Positions 1 to 5,475 of a stretch of 5,475 bases of DNA are shown one piece after another. Location: NCBI GenBank assembly GCA_029983575.1, contig JASBZE010000104.1:1-5475 (forward strand), written 5' to 3'. The notes under the pieces were generated by a model. That model was not told the DNA's origin. It did no database searches and was given only the letters and a program-made list of their open reading frames with translations. Origin of the DNA: Peptostreptococcaceae bacterium (GTDB lineage Bacteria; Bacillota; Clostridia; Peptostreptococcales; Peptostreptococcaceae). Made by a program: the position numbers and the translations under genes. Position 1 is the first letter of the stretch, and each line of letters begins with the position of its first letter.

Positions 1-4
1 TGAC

Positions 5-69
5 AAAAAAGGAGGAACCTTTGTTTTAGTATGATTTATTAACATCATGCTAAAACAAAGGGTCCTCCT
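5..69 (-). terminator. Intrinsic terminator of the sorbitol operon
   Basis: A near-perfect inverted repeat has 26-base arms at 10-35 and 44-69 and an 8-base loop. By hand pairing, 24 of 26 positions are Watson-Crick; the exceptions are 17/62 and 30/49. Read on the minus strand, the stem closes in CCTCCT and is followed at once by six T residues (complement of 5-10), the classical Rho-independent form. It lies about 30 bases past the srlD stop, so it should end the whole operon transcript. The plus-strand reading is followed only by a broken T-run (ATTATTTT), so termination of a convergent transcript is possible but less clear. The stem is long for a terminator, so it may also be a dispersed palindromic repeat. 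Confidence 0.88.
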
Positions 70-100
70 ATTATTTTATACTATTTAATTAAATTGAATT

Positions 101-901
101 CTAGCCTCTAGTTTTACCACCGGCGATTGTATAAGTAGTGCCGTGTACAAAACCTGATCTATCGCTAGCTAAGAATGCAACTAAGTTTGCAACTTCAGAT
201 AGTTTACCATCTCTTCCAAGAGGGGTAGTCTTGGTACTTGTATATCCTTCACGTAGCTTTTCTACTGTAATACCCCTAGTATAAGATAGGGCCTCATCAT
301 ATGCTAATGTTCTTAGTCCTGTCTCCTCCAATATCCCTGGAGCGACGCCTACTACTCTGACACCGTGCTTACCAAGTTCTTTAGCCCATGATCTAGTAAA
401 GGAATTTACTGCATTTTTTGTTGCTGCATATATACTTTGACCCTCAGATCCCTCTATACCACTTTCTGAAGACATATTTATTATAACGCCTTCCTTTTTA
501 TCCACGAAAATTCTTCCGACTTCCTGTGCACAAAGATAAACTCCCTTAATGTTGATATCTACAACTTTTGAATATATATCTTCATTTAACTCGTATTTTC
601 CTTCAGGATCTTTTGGATCAACTAAAAGACAAGGAATATTTATTCCAGCGTTGTTTACTAATACGTCCACTGTCTTAAATTTCTCAACGGTCTTTTTTAC
701 CATATTCTTTACGTCTTCTCTTTTTGTTACGTCGCACTTTACGTATATCAATCTGTCGTTATCTGACTCCTTTTCTGTCAAATCACTAACTACTACATTT
801 GCTCCATCGTTTAGGAATTCATCTACGACAGCCTTTCCAATTCCAGAAGCTCCTCCTGTTACTATTACCGTTTTTCCTTCTAAATTCAACCAACTTGACA
901 T
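101..901 (-). CDS. srlD: Sorbitol-6-phosphate 2-dehydrogenase (SDR family)
   Basis: This 266-residue cytoplasmic enzyme is predicted to oxidise D-sorbitol 6-phosphate to D-fructose 6-phosphate with NAD, feeding glycolysis. It is a classical short-chain dehydrogenase. The nucleotide-binding TGGASGIG is at residues 15-22, an Asp ends the second strand (D40, favouring NAD over NADP), CDVT is at 56-59 and NNAG at 83-86. The catalytic set is N117, S145, Y158 and K162 (YAATK), and the VAPG motif is at 186-189. The N-terminus MSSWLNLEGK resembles Gram-positive GutF/SorF proteins from memory. Start ATG at 901 is preceded by GGAGA six bases upstream and a second AGGAGA further up. It is the last gene of the operon, 40 bases after srlB and just before the terminator. 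SDR substrate assignment from sequence alone is weak, but five linked glucitol genes make it firm. Confidence 0.95.
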   Translation of the reverse strand: MSSWLNLEGKTVIVTGGASGIGKAVVDEFLNDGANVVVSDLTEKESDNDRLIYVKCDVTKREDVKNMVKKTVEKFKTVDVLVNNAGINIPCLLVDPKDPEGKYELNEDIYSKVVDINIKGVYLCAQEVGRIFVDKKEGVIINMSSESGIEGSEGQSIYAATKNAVNSFTRSWAKELGKHGVRVVGVAPGILEETGLRTLAYDEALSYTRGITVEKLREGYTSTKTTPLGRDGKLSEVANLVAFLASDRSGFVHGTTYTIAGGKTRG

Positions 902-941
902 ATTATTTCTCCATCTCCTAAATTTTCTCTATATTGATATT

Positions 942-1301
942 CTATCCTTCGATTTTAATTTCTGTACCGACATCAATTCCGTTATTTTGTCCCTTTACAA
1001 CTATGGCTCCTGGTAGAACCTCATCTACTTCACCGGACTCAGAGAAATTTACAGTTAAGTGTCCAAGATCCTCAAAGTTTTTCTGAGCTACATTTCCCAC
1101 TGCTAAAATCTCAAACTTATTGCCATCAAGATCTAGAACATCTCCTACCTTAATTTCACCATCTACTTTTTTAGGCTCGATTGTATAACAATAATCTTTA
1201 AGTGTATCCGGTGCGCTATCTCCGAAAAGAATGAACATTTCATTTCCAAACTCGCCTACGCTATTTCCTTTGCCTATAATTTTGTTATCGTATTTAATCA
1301 T
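942..1301 (-). CDS. srlB: PTS glucitol/sorbitol-specific EIIA component
   Basis: This 119-residue soluble protein is predicted to take phosphate from HPr and pass it to the EIIB domain of SrlE. It aligns by eye over its full length with the GutA-type EIIA family (E. coli SrlB is about 123 residues). Shared blocks are the APDTLKDYC region (30-38), AVGNVAQKNFEDLGH (67-81), and VLPGAI (95-100). The protein contains only one histidine, H81 in the LGH motif. The position matching the histidine usually annotated as phosphorylated in E. coli (soon after the YC pair) is not a histidine here. The ATG at 1301 has an AAGGAAGGG ribosome site at 1309-1317, spaced seven bases. It lies between srlE (55-base gap, the largest in the operon) and srlD. 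The family call is secure; the phosphorylation site is inferred. Confidence 0.94.
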   Translation of the reverse strand: MIKYDNKIIGKGNSVGEFGNEMFILFGDSAPDTLKDYCYTIEPKKVDGEIKVGDVLDLDGNKFEILAVGNVAQKNFEDLGHLTVNFSESGEVDEVLPGAIVVKGQNNGIDVGTEIKIEG

Positions 1302-1356
1302 TATTTAACCCTTCCTTACATAATCATATATAATCTAAATTCTTACGTTCTATTTA

Positions 1357-2391
1357 TTATGATGAATACAATCCGAAACTTGCTATCCATGCTACTACGA
1401 CTCTAGGAACACCGACTATAAATCTTGAGTAAAGCACAGACACAACCCCAACTTCTACAGTCTCAGGCTCTGCTTCTGCAAGTCCTAAACCAACTGGTAT
1501 GAAGTCACAAGCACATTGTGTATTTATTGCAAATAGAGCTGGTAGAGCTAGTGATGGAGGAATATTTCCCTTACCTATCTCAAGTCCTATAAGTGTACCT
1601 ACTATCTGAGCTATAACTGCTCCAGGTCCTAGAAGAGCTGATAAAAGTGGTATTGAACATATAAATCCAAGTATTATTAATCCAACTATATTACCTGCCA
1701 ATGGCGTTAGTAATTTAGCGAACCAATTACCAAATCCTGATGCATTGATAATACCGATTAACATTGCAACAAATGCCATAAAAGGTAGTATTGTAGTTAT
1801 CATCGATTGTACTGCATCTCTAGCTGCTTGGTAGAACGTATTTACTACCTTACCTACTCCAAGACCTACTTTTTGAATTATTGATTGCTTTTTGCTGTCG
1901 GATATAGTTTGAGAAATCTTTTTGTCTGCAGAATATTTAAATTCTCTCTCAGGCTTTTCTTCCTTAGTCTCACCTTCATTGATTGCGCTAGGAGTAGACG
2001 GTTTAACAAGTTCCTCTCCCTCAGCTAGTTCTATTTGATCTAGGCCAACTGCTGATACGTATATATCTTCCTTGATAAACTTAGCAAGTGGTCCACTTGG
2101 TCCAACAGGCATTATATTTACTGTAGGAATTCTCTTTTGTGGATATATACCACATCTAAGTGTTCCGCCACAGTCTATGATGGCTAAGAATATTTCTTCA
2201 TCAGCTACAGAAGTCTTAAATCCATTAACAGGTCTAGCACCTGTTAGTTCTACTATTTTTTCTACTATTTCAGGTTCTGCCCCACCACCGGTGATGTACA
2301 GAACTACATCTTTTCCTTCCTCAGGTTTAACTACGAGCGGGCCACCAAATCCACCATGACCTTTAGATATTTTTATTGCATTATAACTCAT
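1357..2391 (-). CDS. srlE: PTS glucitol/sorbitol-specific EIIBC component
   Basis: This 344-residue membrane protein receives phosphate from EIIA on a cysteine and, with SrlA, transports and phosphorylates sorbitol to sorbitol 6-phosphate. The N-terminal EIIB domain (about 1-118) carries GHGGFGGPL at 11-19 and the signature DCGGTLRCGIYP at 73-84, with C74 the expected phosphocysteine. A hydrophilic, Glu/Lys/Ser-rich linker covers about 118-172. The C-terminal membrane part (about 180-344) has hydrophobic stretches near 197-216, 232-250, 252-271, 281-302 and 318-341, and family motifs GPGAVIAQ (255-262) and CDFIPVGL (295-302). Recalled E. coli SrlE is about 319 residues; the extra length here is mostly linker. 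ATG at 2391 has an AGGAGG site at 2398-2403 that overlaps the srlA stop codon, so translation of the two is probably coupled. Two in-frame TAA codons end the gene. Confidence 0.96.
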   Translation of the reverse strand: MSYNAIKISKGHGGFGGPLVVKPEEGKDVVLYITGGGAEPEIVEKIVELTGARPVNGFKTSVADEEIFLAIIDCGGTLRCGIYPQKRIPTVNIMPVGPSGPLAKFIKEDIYVSAVGLDQIELAEGEELVKPSTPSAINEGETKEEKPEREFKYSADKKISQTISDSKKQSIIQKVGLGVGKVVNTFYQAARDAVQSMITTILPFMAFVAMLIGIINASGFGNWFAKLLTPLAGNIVGLIILGFICSIPLLSALLGPGAVIAQIVGTLIGLEIGKGNIPPSLALPALFAINTQCACDFIPVGLGLAEAEPETVEVGVVSVLYSRFIVGVPRVVVAWIASFGLYSS

Positions 2392-2397
2392 TGTTTT

Positions 2398-2403
2398 CCT
2401 CCT
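2398..2403 (-). promoter_or_regulatory. srlE ribosome binding site overlapping srlA stop
   Basis: Minus-strand AGGAGG lies six bases before the srlE ATG and shares bases with the TAG stop of srlA (2402-2404). Ribosomes finishing srlA end on the srlE initiation site, which suggests coupled, near-equal synthesis of two subunits of one permease. Confidence 0.8.
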
Positions 2404-2950
2404 ATTGTGTCTTTACTTCGTTACTTAGTGTAATTCCTTGCTGCTTCATAACTATCTTTGTAGTAAAGTCTGTAACCCATCCTGCAAAGAAGTTCATAAC
2501 CAAACCTACCAATAAATATCTTACCGCAAGTGGTGTTGTGTCAAGTCCTAGCGTTGTTATACCTTTTGCTATACCTAGGTAAATGAATATCTCACCGACA
2601 TTTATATGAGGAAATATTCCTGAGTTAGTATGGCAGTGATAAGTAGAAGTTGCGTAGTAACTTGGCTTCATTCTTTCTGGCATAAATTTACCCATTGATA
2701 GAGCCATTGGATTAGCCAACATAAAAGCTGCGATAAATGGTAGAACTCCGTAAGCCAATATTACATTTTTTGAACAGAATTTCGCAAACTTATCAACTTT
2801 CTTTGGTCCTATAAAAGCTACTATTGCATTCATAAATACTAGTAATAATAATACCTTTGGTACAATTCCAGTTACCCAACTTATAAATACTGTACCTCCC
2901 TCTTCAAATAGGCCGGAGAAGCCTTTTGCTAATGTTACGATAAAGTCCAT
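2402..2950 (-). CDS. srlA: PTS glucitol/sorbitol-specific EIIC component
   Basis: This 182-residue integral membrane protein supplies the first part of the split sorbitol permease domain; SrlE carries the rest. It matches the GutC family over its full length (E. coli SrlA is about 187 residues). Hydrophobic segments lie near 22-47, 63-82, 119-135 and 139-158. Conserved family blocks are NPMALSMGKFMPE (80-92), KPSYYA (95-100), HCHTNSGIFPHINVGE (105-120) and the region around NFFAGWVTD (153-161). The open frame can be extended four codons to a TTG at 2962, but the ribosome site GGAGG (2956-2960) lies inside that extension and sits five bases before the ATG at 2950, so the ATG is chosen. It follows gutM by 16 bases and precedes srlE by 10. 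Confidence 0.95.
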   Translation of the reverse strand: MDFIVTLAKGFSGLFEEGGTVFISWVTGIVPKVLLLLVFMNAIVAFIGPKKVDKFAKFCSKNVILAYGVLPFIAAFMLANPMALSMGKFMPERMKPSYYATSTYHCHTNSGIFPHINVGEIFIYLGIAKGITTLGLDTTPLAVRYLLVGLVMNFFAGWVTDFTTKIVMKQQGITLSNEVKTQ

Positions 2951-2955
2951 TTTTA

Positions 2956-2960
2956 CCTCC
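2956..2960 (-). promoter_or_regulatory. srlA ribosome binding site (decides start)
   Basis: Minus-strand GGAGG is five bases upstream of the ATG at 2950. It overlaps the alternative TTG codon at 2960-2962, which has no purine-rich site of its own at a suitable distance. Confidence 0.85.
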
Positions 2961-2966
2961 AAAAAT

Positions 2967-3413
2967 TTAATTATTATTTATTTTAACTTTTTTAGTTAAC
3001 TTCATTAATGGGCTGTCTGGCATCTCGATTTCTTCGCCGTTTAATGCCTTTTTATAGTTATCGACCCCATTTAAAACTGCCTTCGTCATAGAAGTGGATA
3101 ACTTTACTGCCTCACACTCATTTTTTGTTATTGTGCCGATATTTATTCTATTGAACTTATTAAAGTTTCTAAATCTTGACAAAACTGTAACTCCCTGCAT
3201 ATAAGCCCCTGAAATTATCCTGTCTTCGTCATCTATTGAAAACATAGAAATTGCTCCAGCTCTTAGAGCACCTTTTTTAGTTCCTATTACGACGCGTCCT
3301 TCTCTTCTCATTTTTCTGTAAAAATTATTAAAGCTCTTCATCTGTAAAAAGCTAAATATGTACTGTAGTATAAAGGCTGCGATAAACAAACAGCCAACAA
3401 GTATTAGATTCAT
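2967..3413 (-). CDS. gutM: GutM-family glucitol operon activator
   Basis: This 148-residue protein is a GutM/SrlM-type accessory regulator, known in enteric bacteria as an activator of the glucitol operon and found beside gutR in Gram-positive sorbitol operons. Residues 2-24 form one hydrophobic segment, an N-terminal membrane anchor. The rest is basic and probably cytoplasmic. Family-like features are the arginine/lysine-rich stretch KMRREGRVVIGTKKG (34-48), the IDDEDRII block (60-67) and GVTVLSRFR (74-82). It is about 30 residues longer than the recalled E. coli protein (about 119), mostly at the C-terminus. The frame extends upstream to a TTG at 3440, but an AGGAGG site at 3418-3423 sits four bases before the ATG at 3413, so that ATG is used. 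No DNA-binding fold is evident, so its mechanism, perhaps through GutR or the permease, is inference. Confidence 0.88.
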   Translation of the reverse strand: MNLILVGCLFIAAFILQYIFSFLQMKSFNNFYRKMRREGRVVIGTKKGALRAGAISMFSIDDEDRIISGAYMQGVTVLSRFRNFNKFNRINIGTITKNECEAVKLSTSMTKAVLNGVDNYKKALNGEEIEMPDSPLMKLTKKVKINNN

Positions 3414-3417
3414 ATGT

Positions 3418-3423
3418 CCTCCT
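3418..3423 (-). promoter_or_regulatory. gutM ribosome binding site (decides start)
   Basis: Minus-strand AGGAGG lies four bases before the ATG at 3413 and inside the nine-codon extension back to the TTG at 3440, which rules against that longer start. Confidence 0.85.
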
Positions 3424-3445
3424 TTTTTAAAAACTATCAAAAATA

Positions 3446-5356
3446 CTATCTATAAAGATTAGTCTTATTTATAAAGTAGCTGACTAAATCGTCGTAACTT
3501 TTAAGTTTTGATATATCCTCTATTACATTTTCCTCTCTTATAATTGAAATCAGCTCATCGTATGTTCTCACTAAAGCCGTTGAATTCTCAGAGTTTTCTG
3601 GTAAAGCTGCCAAAAACACCAGTCTCAGATTTTCGTTATCTAAGAATCCTTCCTCTGCTACCCCAACCGCTATCTTTATTGAATCAGAATTTTTGTTAGT
3701 CGTATGTGGAAAAGCTATCGAGTGGGTAAACATCATGGACGATTTTTTCTCCCTCTCCCTTATTATTTCTTCAAATTCTTCATCAACTAACGCAAGATCA
3801 TATAGACCGTCTATCATCTTAGATAGGTTCTCCTCATATGTTTGATTTTTATCCAATATAAAAAACGTCTCATCTGTTATTGTACTCAGTATCAAAGACT
3901 CCATTCCCCTAATCTGAGGTATGTTCATCTTTCCTATATACCTAACTAGATTAATCTCCTTTTTTATATAATCCATATCCAAGATTGCATTTTGATAGAC
4001 TACCATCGAATCCGTGTTAAACTCTTTTTTTATAGTTGAGATAATTAGATCGTAGTCATTTAAATCTCCATTAGATTCTGATTCCGTTATAGAGTCAACA
4101 TCGACATTATCTCTGGTAACCGACCTTAACTCTTGAACCATTAAATTTCTGTAAGCTTTGCTTGCATTAGTTATTAGAAGAACTTTAATAGTTCTATCAT
4201 TTCCAATATTGCTAATAAATGTTTCAAAATATACAGCCAAATAACAAATTTCGTCTATTGATATATCATAAGAATACATTCCGCTAATGATCTTTCCTGC
4301 TGTCTTAGCTATCTTAAATGATATCGGATACCTATCTATGATGACTTCTTTCATATTATTCGTATACCTGACACCGTACTTCAACCTCTTGATCATAAAA
4401 TATAGATGGTATATAAATTCTTCTTTAATGGTTGAAACATCGATATCTAGAGAGTATTCATAATATATATTAGCTAGTATCTCATTTAATAGCTTATATT
4501 CTTCGACAGATTTTATATTGTCTGTAAGTATTTTTATGCTGCTTGGAAGCCTCATGGTCGCGTAGGATATAGCTATAAATTTTTTCTCATTTTCATCAAG
4601 CTCTATATTGTATCTCTTAAAAATATACTCGCAAACATCCTCTATGAATTTATTTGTATATTCCTCTTTTAACTCATCGTATCTCGAGTCGCTTAGGTCG
4701 ATAAAAAATCCATTTGCAAATCTATCCAAAGATATGGTCAAGTACCTAAAGAACTCATATAAGCCCTGCTTCTCAATATTGTGGCTCTCAGCTAATGAAT
4801 CGATCATTCTATGATCGTCCATATCGAAAATATCTTCTTTATATACATAATTGTAAATATTCTCTAATATATAAAACCTAATGTCTTTTTCTGTTCCGGA
4901 TAACTTGATTCCGTTGTTAGTCTTTCCTGATATCTTTATATTGTATTCTTTTAATACACCCTTTAGCTTTTTAATATCTGATACTAAAGTCCCCCTACTT
5001 ACCGTCATCTCATAAGCAAGTTCGTCTATAATGTACGGTTCGTGAAGTTCAGCTAATTTTTTAAATATATATACAAGCCTCACCTTATTGGAATCGAAAT
5101 TAAAATACCTTTCATAGATTTTTTTCTTAAGTAATAAGTACTCTTCTAGTTTTACGATATAAAGAGTGTATTTTAAATTCTCTTTTTTAATATATGCGGA
5201 ATTCTGAAAAGCTCTGTTCAAGTCTTTTATCTCATTTTGAATAGTCTTCGCACTAACCTTCAAAACATCGATCAGATATTTTTCTTGAACGTAAAAATTT
5301 TCTTCTAATAGATTCAAAATTTTTAAATCCCTGTTGTCATAATTAAAAATGTCCAA
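3446..5356 (-). CDS. gutR: PRD-containing PTS-regulated transcription regulator, GutR/MtlR type
   Basis: A cytoplasmic DNA-binding protein of 636 residues (from the TTG at 5356), predicted to control this operon in response to PTS phosphorylation. Domains in order: HTH about 10-47; second HTH about 93-140 (TVSRGTLVSDIKKL); PRD1 about 185-275; PRD2 about 285-385 (YHLYFMIKRLKYG at 316-328); degenerate EIIB-like domain about 390-480; EIIA-like domain about 495-636, with FTHSIAFPH at 543-551. Of the usual phosphorylatable residues I see only H317 in PRD2 and H551 in the EIIA domain. The other PRD histidines align with Y205, S264 and Y376, and the EIIB cysteine with T396. The ATG at 5374 is rejected because it has no ribosome site and lies at the predicted transcript start. 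TTG at 5356 follows AAGGCGGTGA. It is first in the operon, 32 bases before gutM. The class is secure; the sorbitol role is inferred from context. Confidence 0.9.
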   Translation of the reverse strand: MDIFNYDNRDLKILNLLEENFYVQEKYLIDVLKVSAKTIQNEIKDLNRAFQNSAYIKKENLKYTLYIVKLEEYLLLKKKIYERYFNFDSNKVRLVYIFKKLAELHEPYIIDELAYEMTVSRGTLVSDIKKLKGVLKEYNIKISGKTNNGIKLSGTEKDIRFYILENIYNYVYKEDIFDMDDHRMIDSLAESHNIEKQGLYEFFRYLTISLDRFANGFFIDLSDSRYDELKEEYTNKFIEDVCEYIFKRYNIELDENEKKFIAISYATMRLPSSIKILTDNIKSVEEYKLLNEILANIYYEYSLDIDVSTIKEEFIYHLYFMIKRLKYGVRYTNNMKEVIIDRYPISFKIAKTAGKIISGMYSYDISIDEICYLAVYFETFISNIGNDRTIKVLLITNASKAYRNLMVQELRSVTRDNVDVDSITESESNGDLNDYDLIISTIKKEFNTDSMVVYQNAILDMDYIKKEINLVRYIGKMNIPQIRGMESLILSTITDETFFILDKNQTYEENLSKMIDGLYDLALVDEEFEEIIREREKKSSMMFTHSIAFPHTTNKNSDSIKIAVGVAEEGFLDNENLRLVFLAALPENSENSTALVRTYDELISIIREENVIEDISKLKSYDDLVSYFINKTNLYR

Positions 5357-5360
5357 TACC

Positions 5361-5370
5361 TCACCGCCTT
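5361..5370 (-). promoter_or_regulatory. gutR ribosome binding site (supports TTG start)
   Basis: Minus-strand AAGGCGGTGA matches the extended Shine-Dalgarno AAGGAGGTGA at nine of ten bases and ends four bases before the TTG at 5354-5356. It lies downstream of the ATG at 5372-5374, so it can only serve the TTG. Confidence 0.72.
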
Positions 5371-5381
5371 TCATTAATCAT

Positions 5382-5410
5382 ATTATAGATTTTTTTATTG
5401 ATATAATTAA
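5382..5410 (-). promoter_or_regulatory. Putative sigma-A promoter of the gutR-srlD operon
   Basis: A perfect TATAAT is on the minus strand at 5387-5382. With a 17-base spacer the -35 hexamer would be TTAATT at 5410-5405, only three of six consensus bases, which is common for activator-dependent promoters. Transcription would start near 5375, giving an untranslated leader of about 20 bases before the TTG start. The surrounding DNA is so AT-rich that a chance TATAAT cannot be excluded. Confidence 0.5.
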
Positions 5411-5442
5411 TACAAAGTTTTTCTGAGAGAAAGAAATTTTCT
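5398..5442. promoter_or_regulatory. Candidate operator region: imperfect palindromes upstream of gutR
   Basis: Three small dyads lie at or just above the -35 region. At 5398-5416, TTGATATAATTAATACAAA is symmetric at six of nine half-site positions. At 5420-5432, TTTCT and AGAAA flank GAG. At 5432-5442, AGAAA and TTTCT flank a single T, sharing a base with the previous dyad. Their position would suit an activator such as GutR, but AT-rich DNA produces short dyads by chance and I recall no matching operator consensus. Confidence 0.25.
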
Positions 5443-5475
5443 GTTTGATTTCAATTGAGCAAATAATTTTCGCGT
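5411..5475. other. Upstream intergenic DNA without a gene
   Basis: The right-hand edge is AT-rich and carries no open frame, RNA gene or terminator that I can support. It presumably continues as the regulatory region upstream of gutR, and the window ends before any neighbouring gene is seen. Confidence 0.6.

Noticed and set aside
905..914. A three-codon frame (ATG GAG AAA TAA) in the srlD leader on the minus strand
   Set aside because: It arises from the two overlapping purine-rich ribosome sites before srlD. It is too short to call a leader peptide without comparative evidence.
549..1016. Plus-strand open frame opposite srlD and srlB
   Set aside because: It is a low-complexity antisense shadow of two well-supported genes, with no ribosome site or family resemblance.
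1302..1356. Possible internal promoter or attenuator between srlE and srlB
   Set aside because: The 55-base gap is AT-rich but shows no hairpin followed by a T-run and no convincing paired -35/-10 elements.
2072..2582. Plus-strand open frames opposite srlE and srlA
   Set aside because: They are antisense shadows of conserved PTS genes and match no recognisable protein.
2951..2962. Extending srlA to the TTG at 2962
   Set aside because: The extension encodes the ribosome binding site; the ATG at 2950 has ideal spacing and fits the family's usual N-terminus.
3414..3440. Extending gutM to the TTG at 3440
   Set aside because: The extension spans the AGGAGG site that serves the ATG at 3413, and it would put charged residues before the membrane anchor without other support.
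5357..5374. Extending gutR to the ATG at 5374
   Set aside because: There is no ribosome site before it, the predicted transcript starts there, and the added codons coincide with the ribosome site of the TTG start.
5442..5454. A possible catabolite-responsive (cre) site, TTGAAATCAAACA on the minus strand
   Set aside because: It begins like the cre consensus but lacks the central CG and the matching second half, so I do not call a CcpA site.

Overview
The window holds one complete, tightly packed operon for D-sorbitol (glucitol) uptake and catabolism. All six genes lie on the minus strand and read right to left: gutR (PRD/PTS-domain regulator), gutM (membrane-anchored accessory regulator), srlA (EIIC), srlE (EIIB plus the second EIIC part), srlB (EIIA) and srlD/gutF (sorbitol-6-phosphate 2-dehydrogenase). 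A strong intrinsic terminator follows srlD. The gene gaps are about 10 to 55 nt, and each gene has a recognisable purine-rich ribosome binding site.

The DNA is AT-rich, with frequent ATA and AGA codons, AGGAGG-type ribosome binding sites and a PTS regulator of the BglG/MtlR type. This points to a low-GC Gram-positive bacterium (Bacillota), perhaps an anaerobic clostridial or tissierellial lineage, or a lactobacillus-like one. The sequence alone does not let me name a genus.

Layout: 1-100 is a long hairpin terminator and a short spacer. 101-901 is srlD, 942-1301 srlB, 1357-2391 srlE, 2402-2950 srlA, 2967-3413 gutM and 3446-5356 gutR. 5357-5475 is the 5' control region, with a TATAAT -10 box and AT-rich imperfect palindromes but no gene. 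Ribosome binding sites move three starts inward from the longest open frames: gutR to a TTG at 5356, gutM to an ATG at 3413 and srlA to an ATG at 2950.

How the genes should work together: PEP-derived phosphate passes through EI and HPr (not encoded here) to SrlB, then to the cysteine of SrlE. Sorbitol is imported and phosphorylated through the SrlA/SrlE membrane domain, and SrlD oxidises sorbitol 6-phosphate to fructose 6-phosphate with NAD. GutR probably senses PTS phosphorylation state, and GutM assists activation. The system type is well known. The points worth a second look are detailed: the EIIA has a single histidine, which is not at the site usually annotated as phosphorylated; GutR has lost most canonical phosphorylatable residues; the gene order is regulator-first and dehydrogenase-last; and the terminator stem is unusually long. 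I see no undescribed multi-gene system here.
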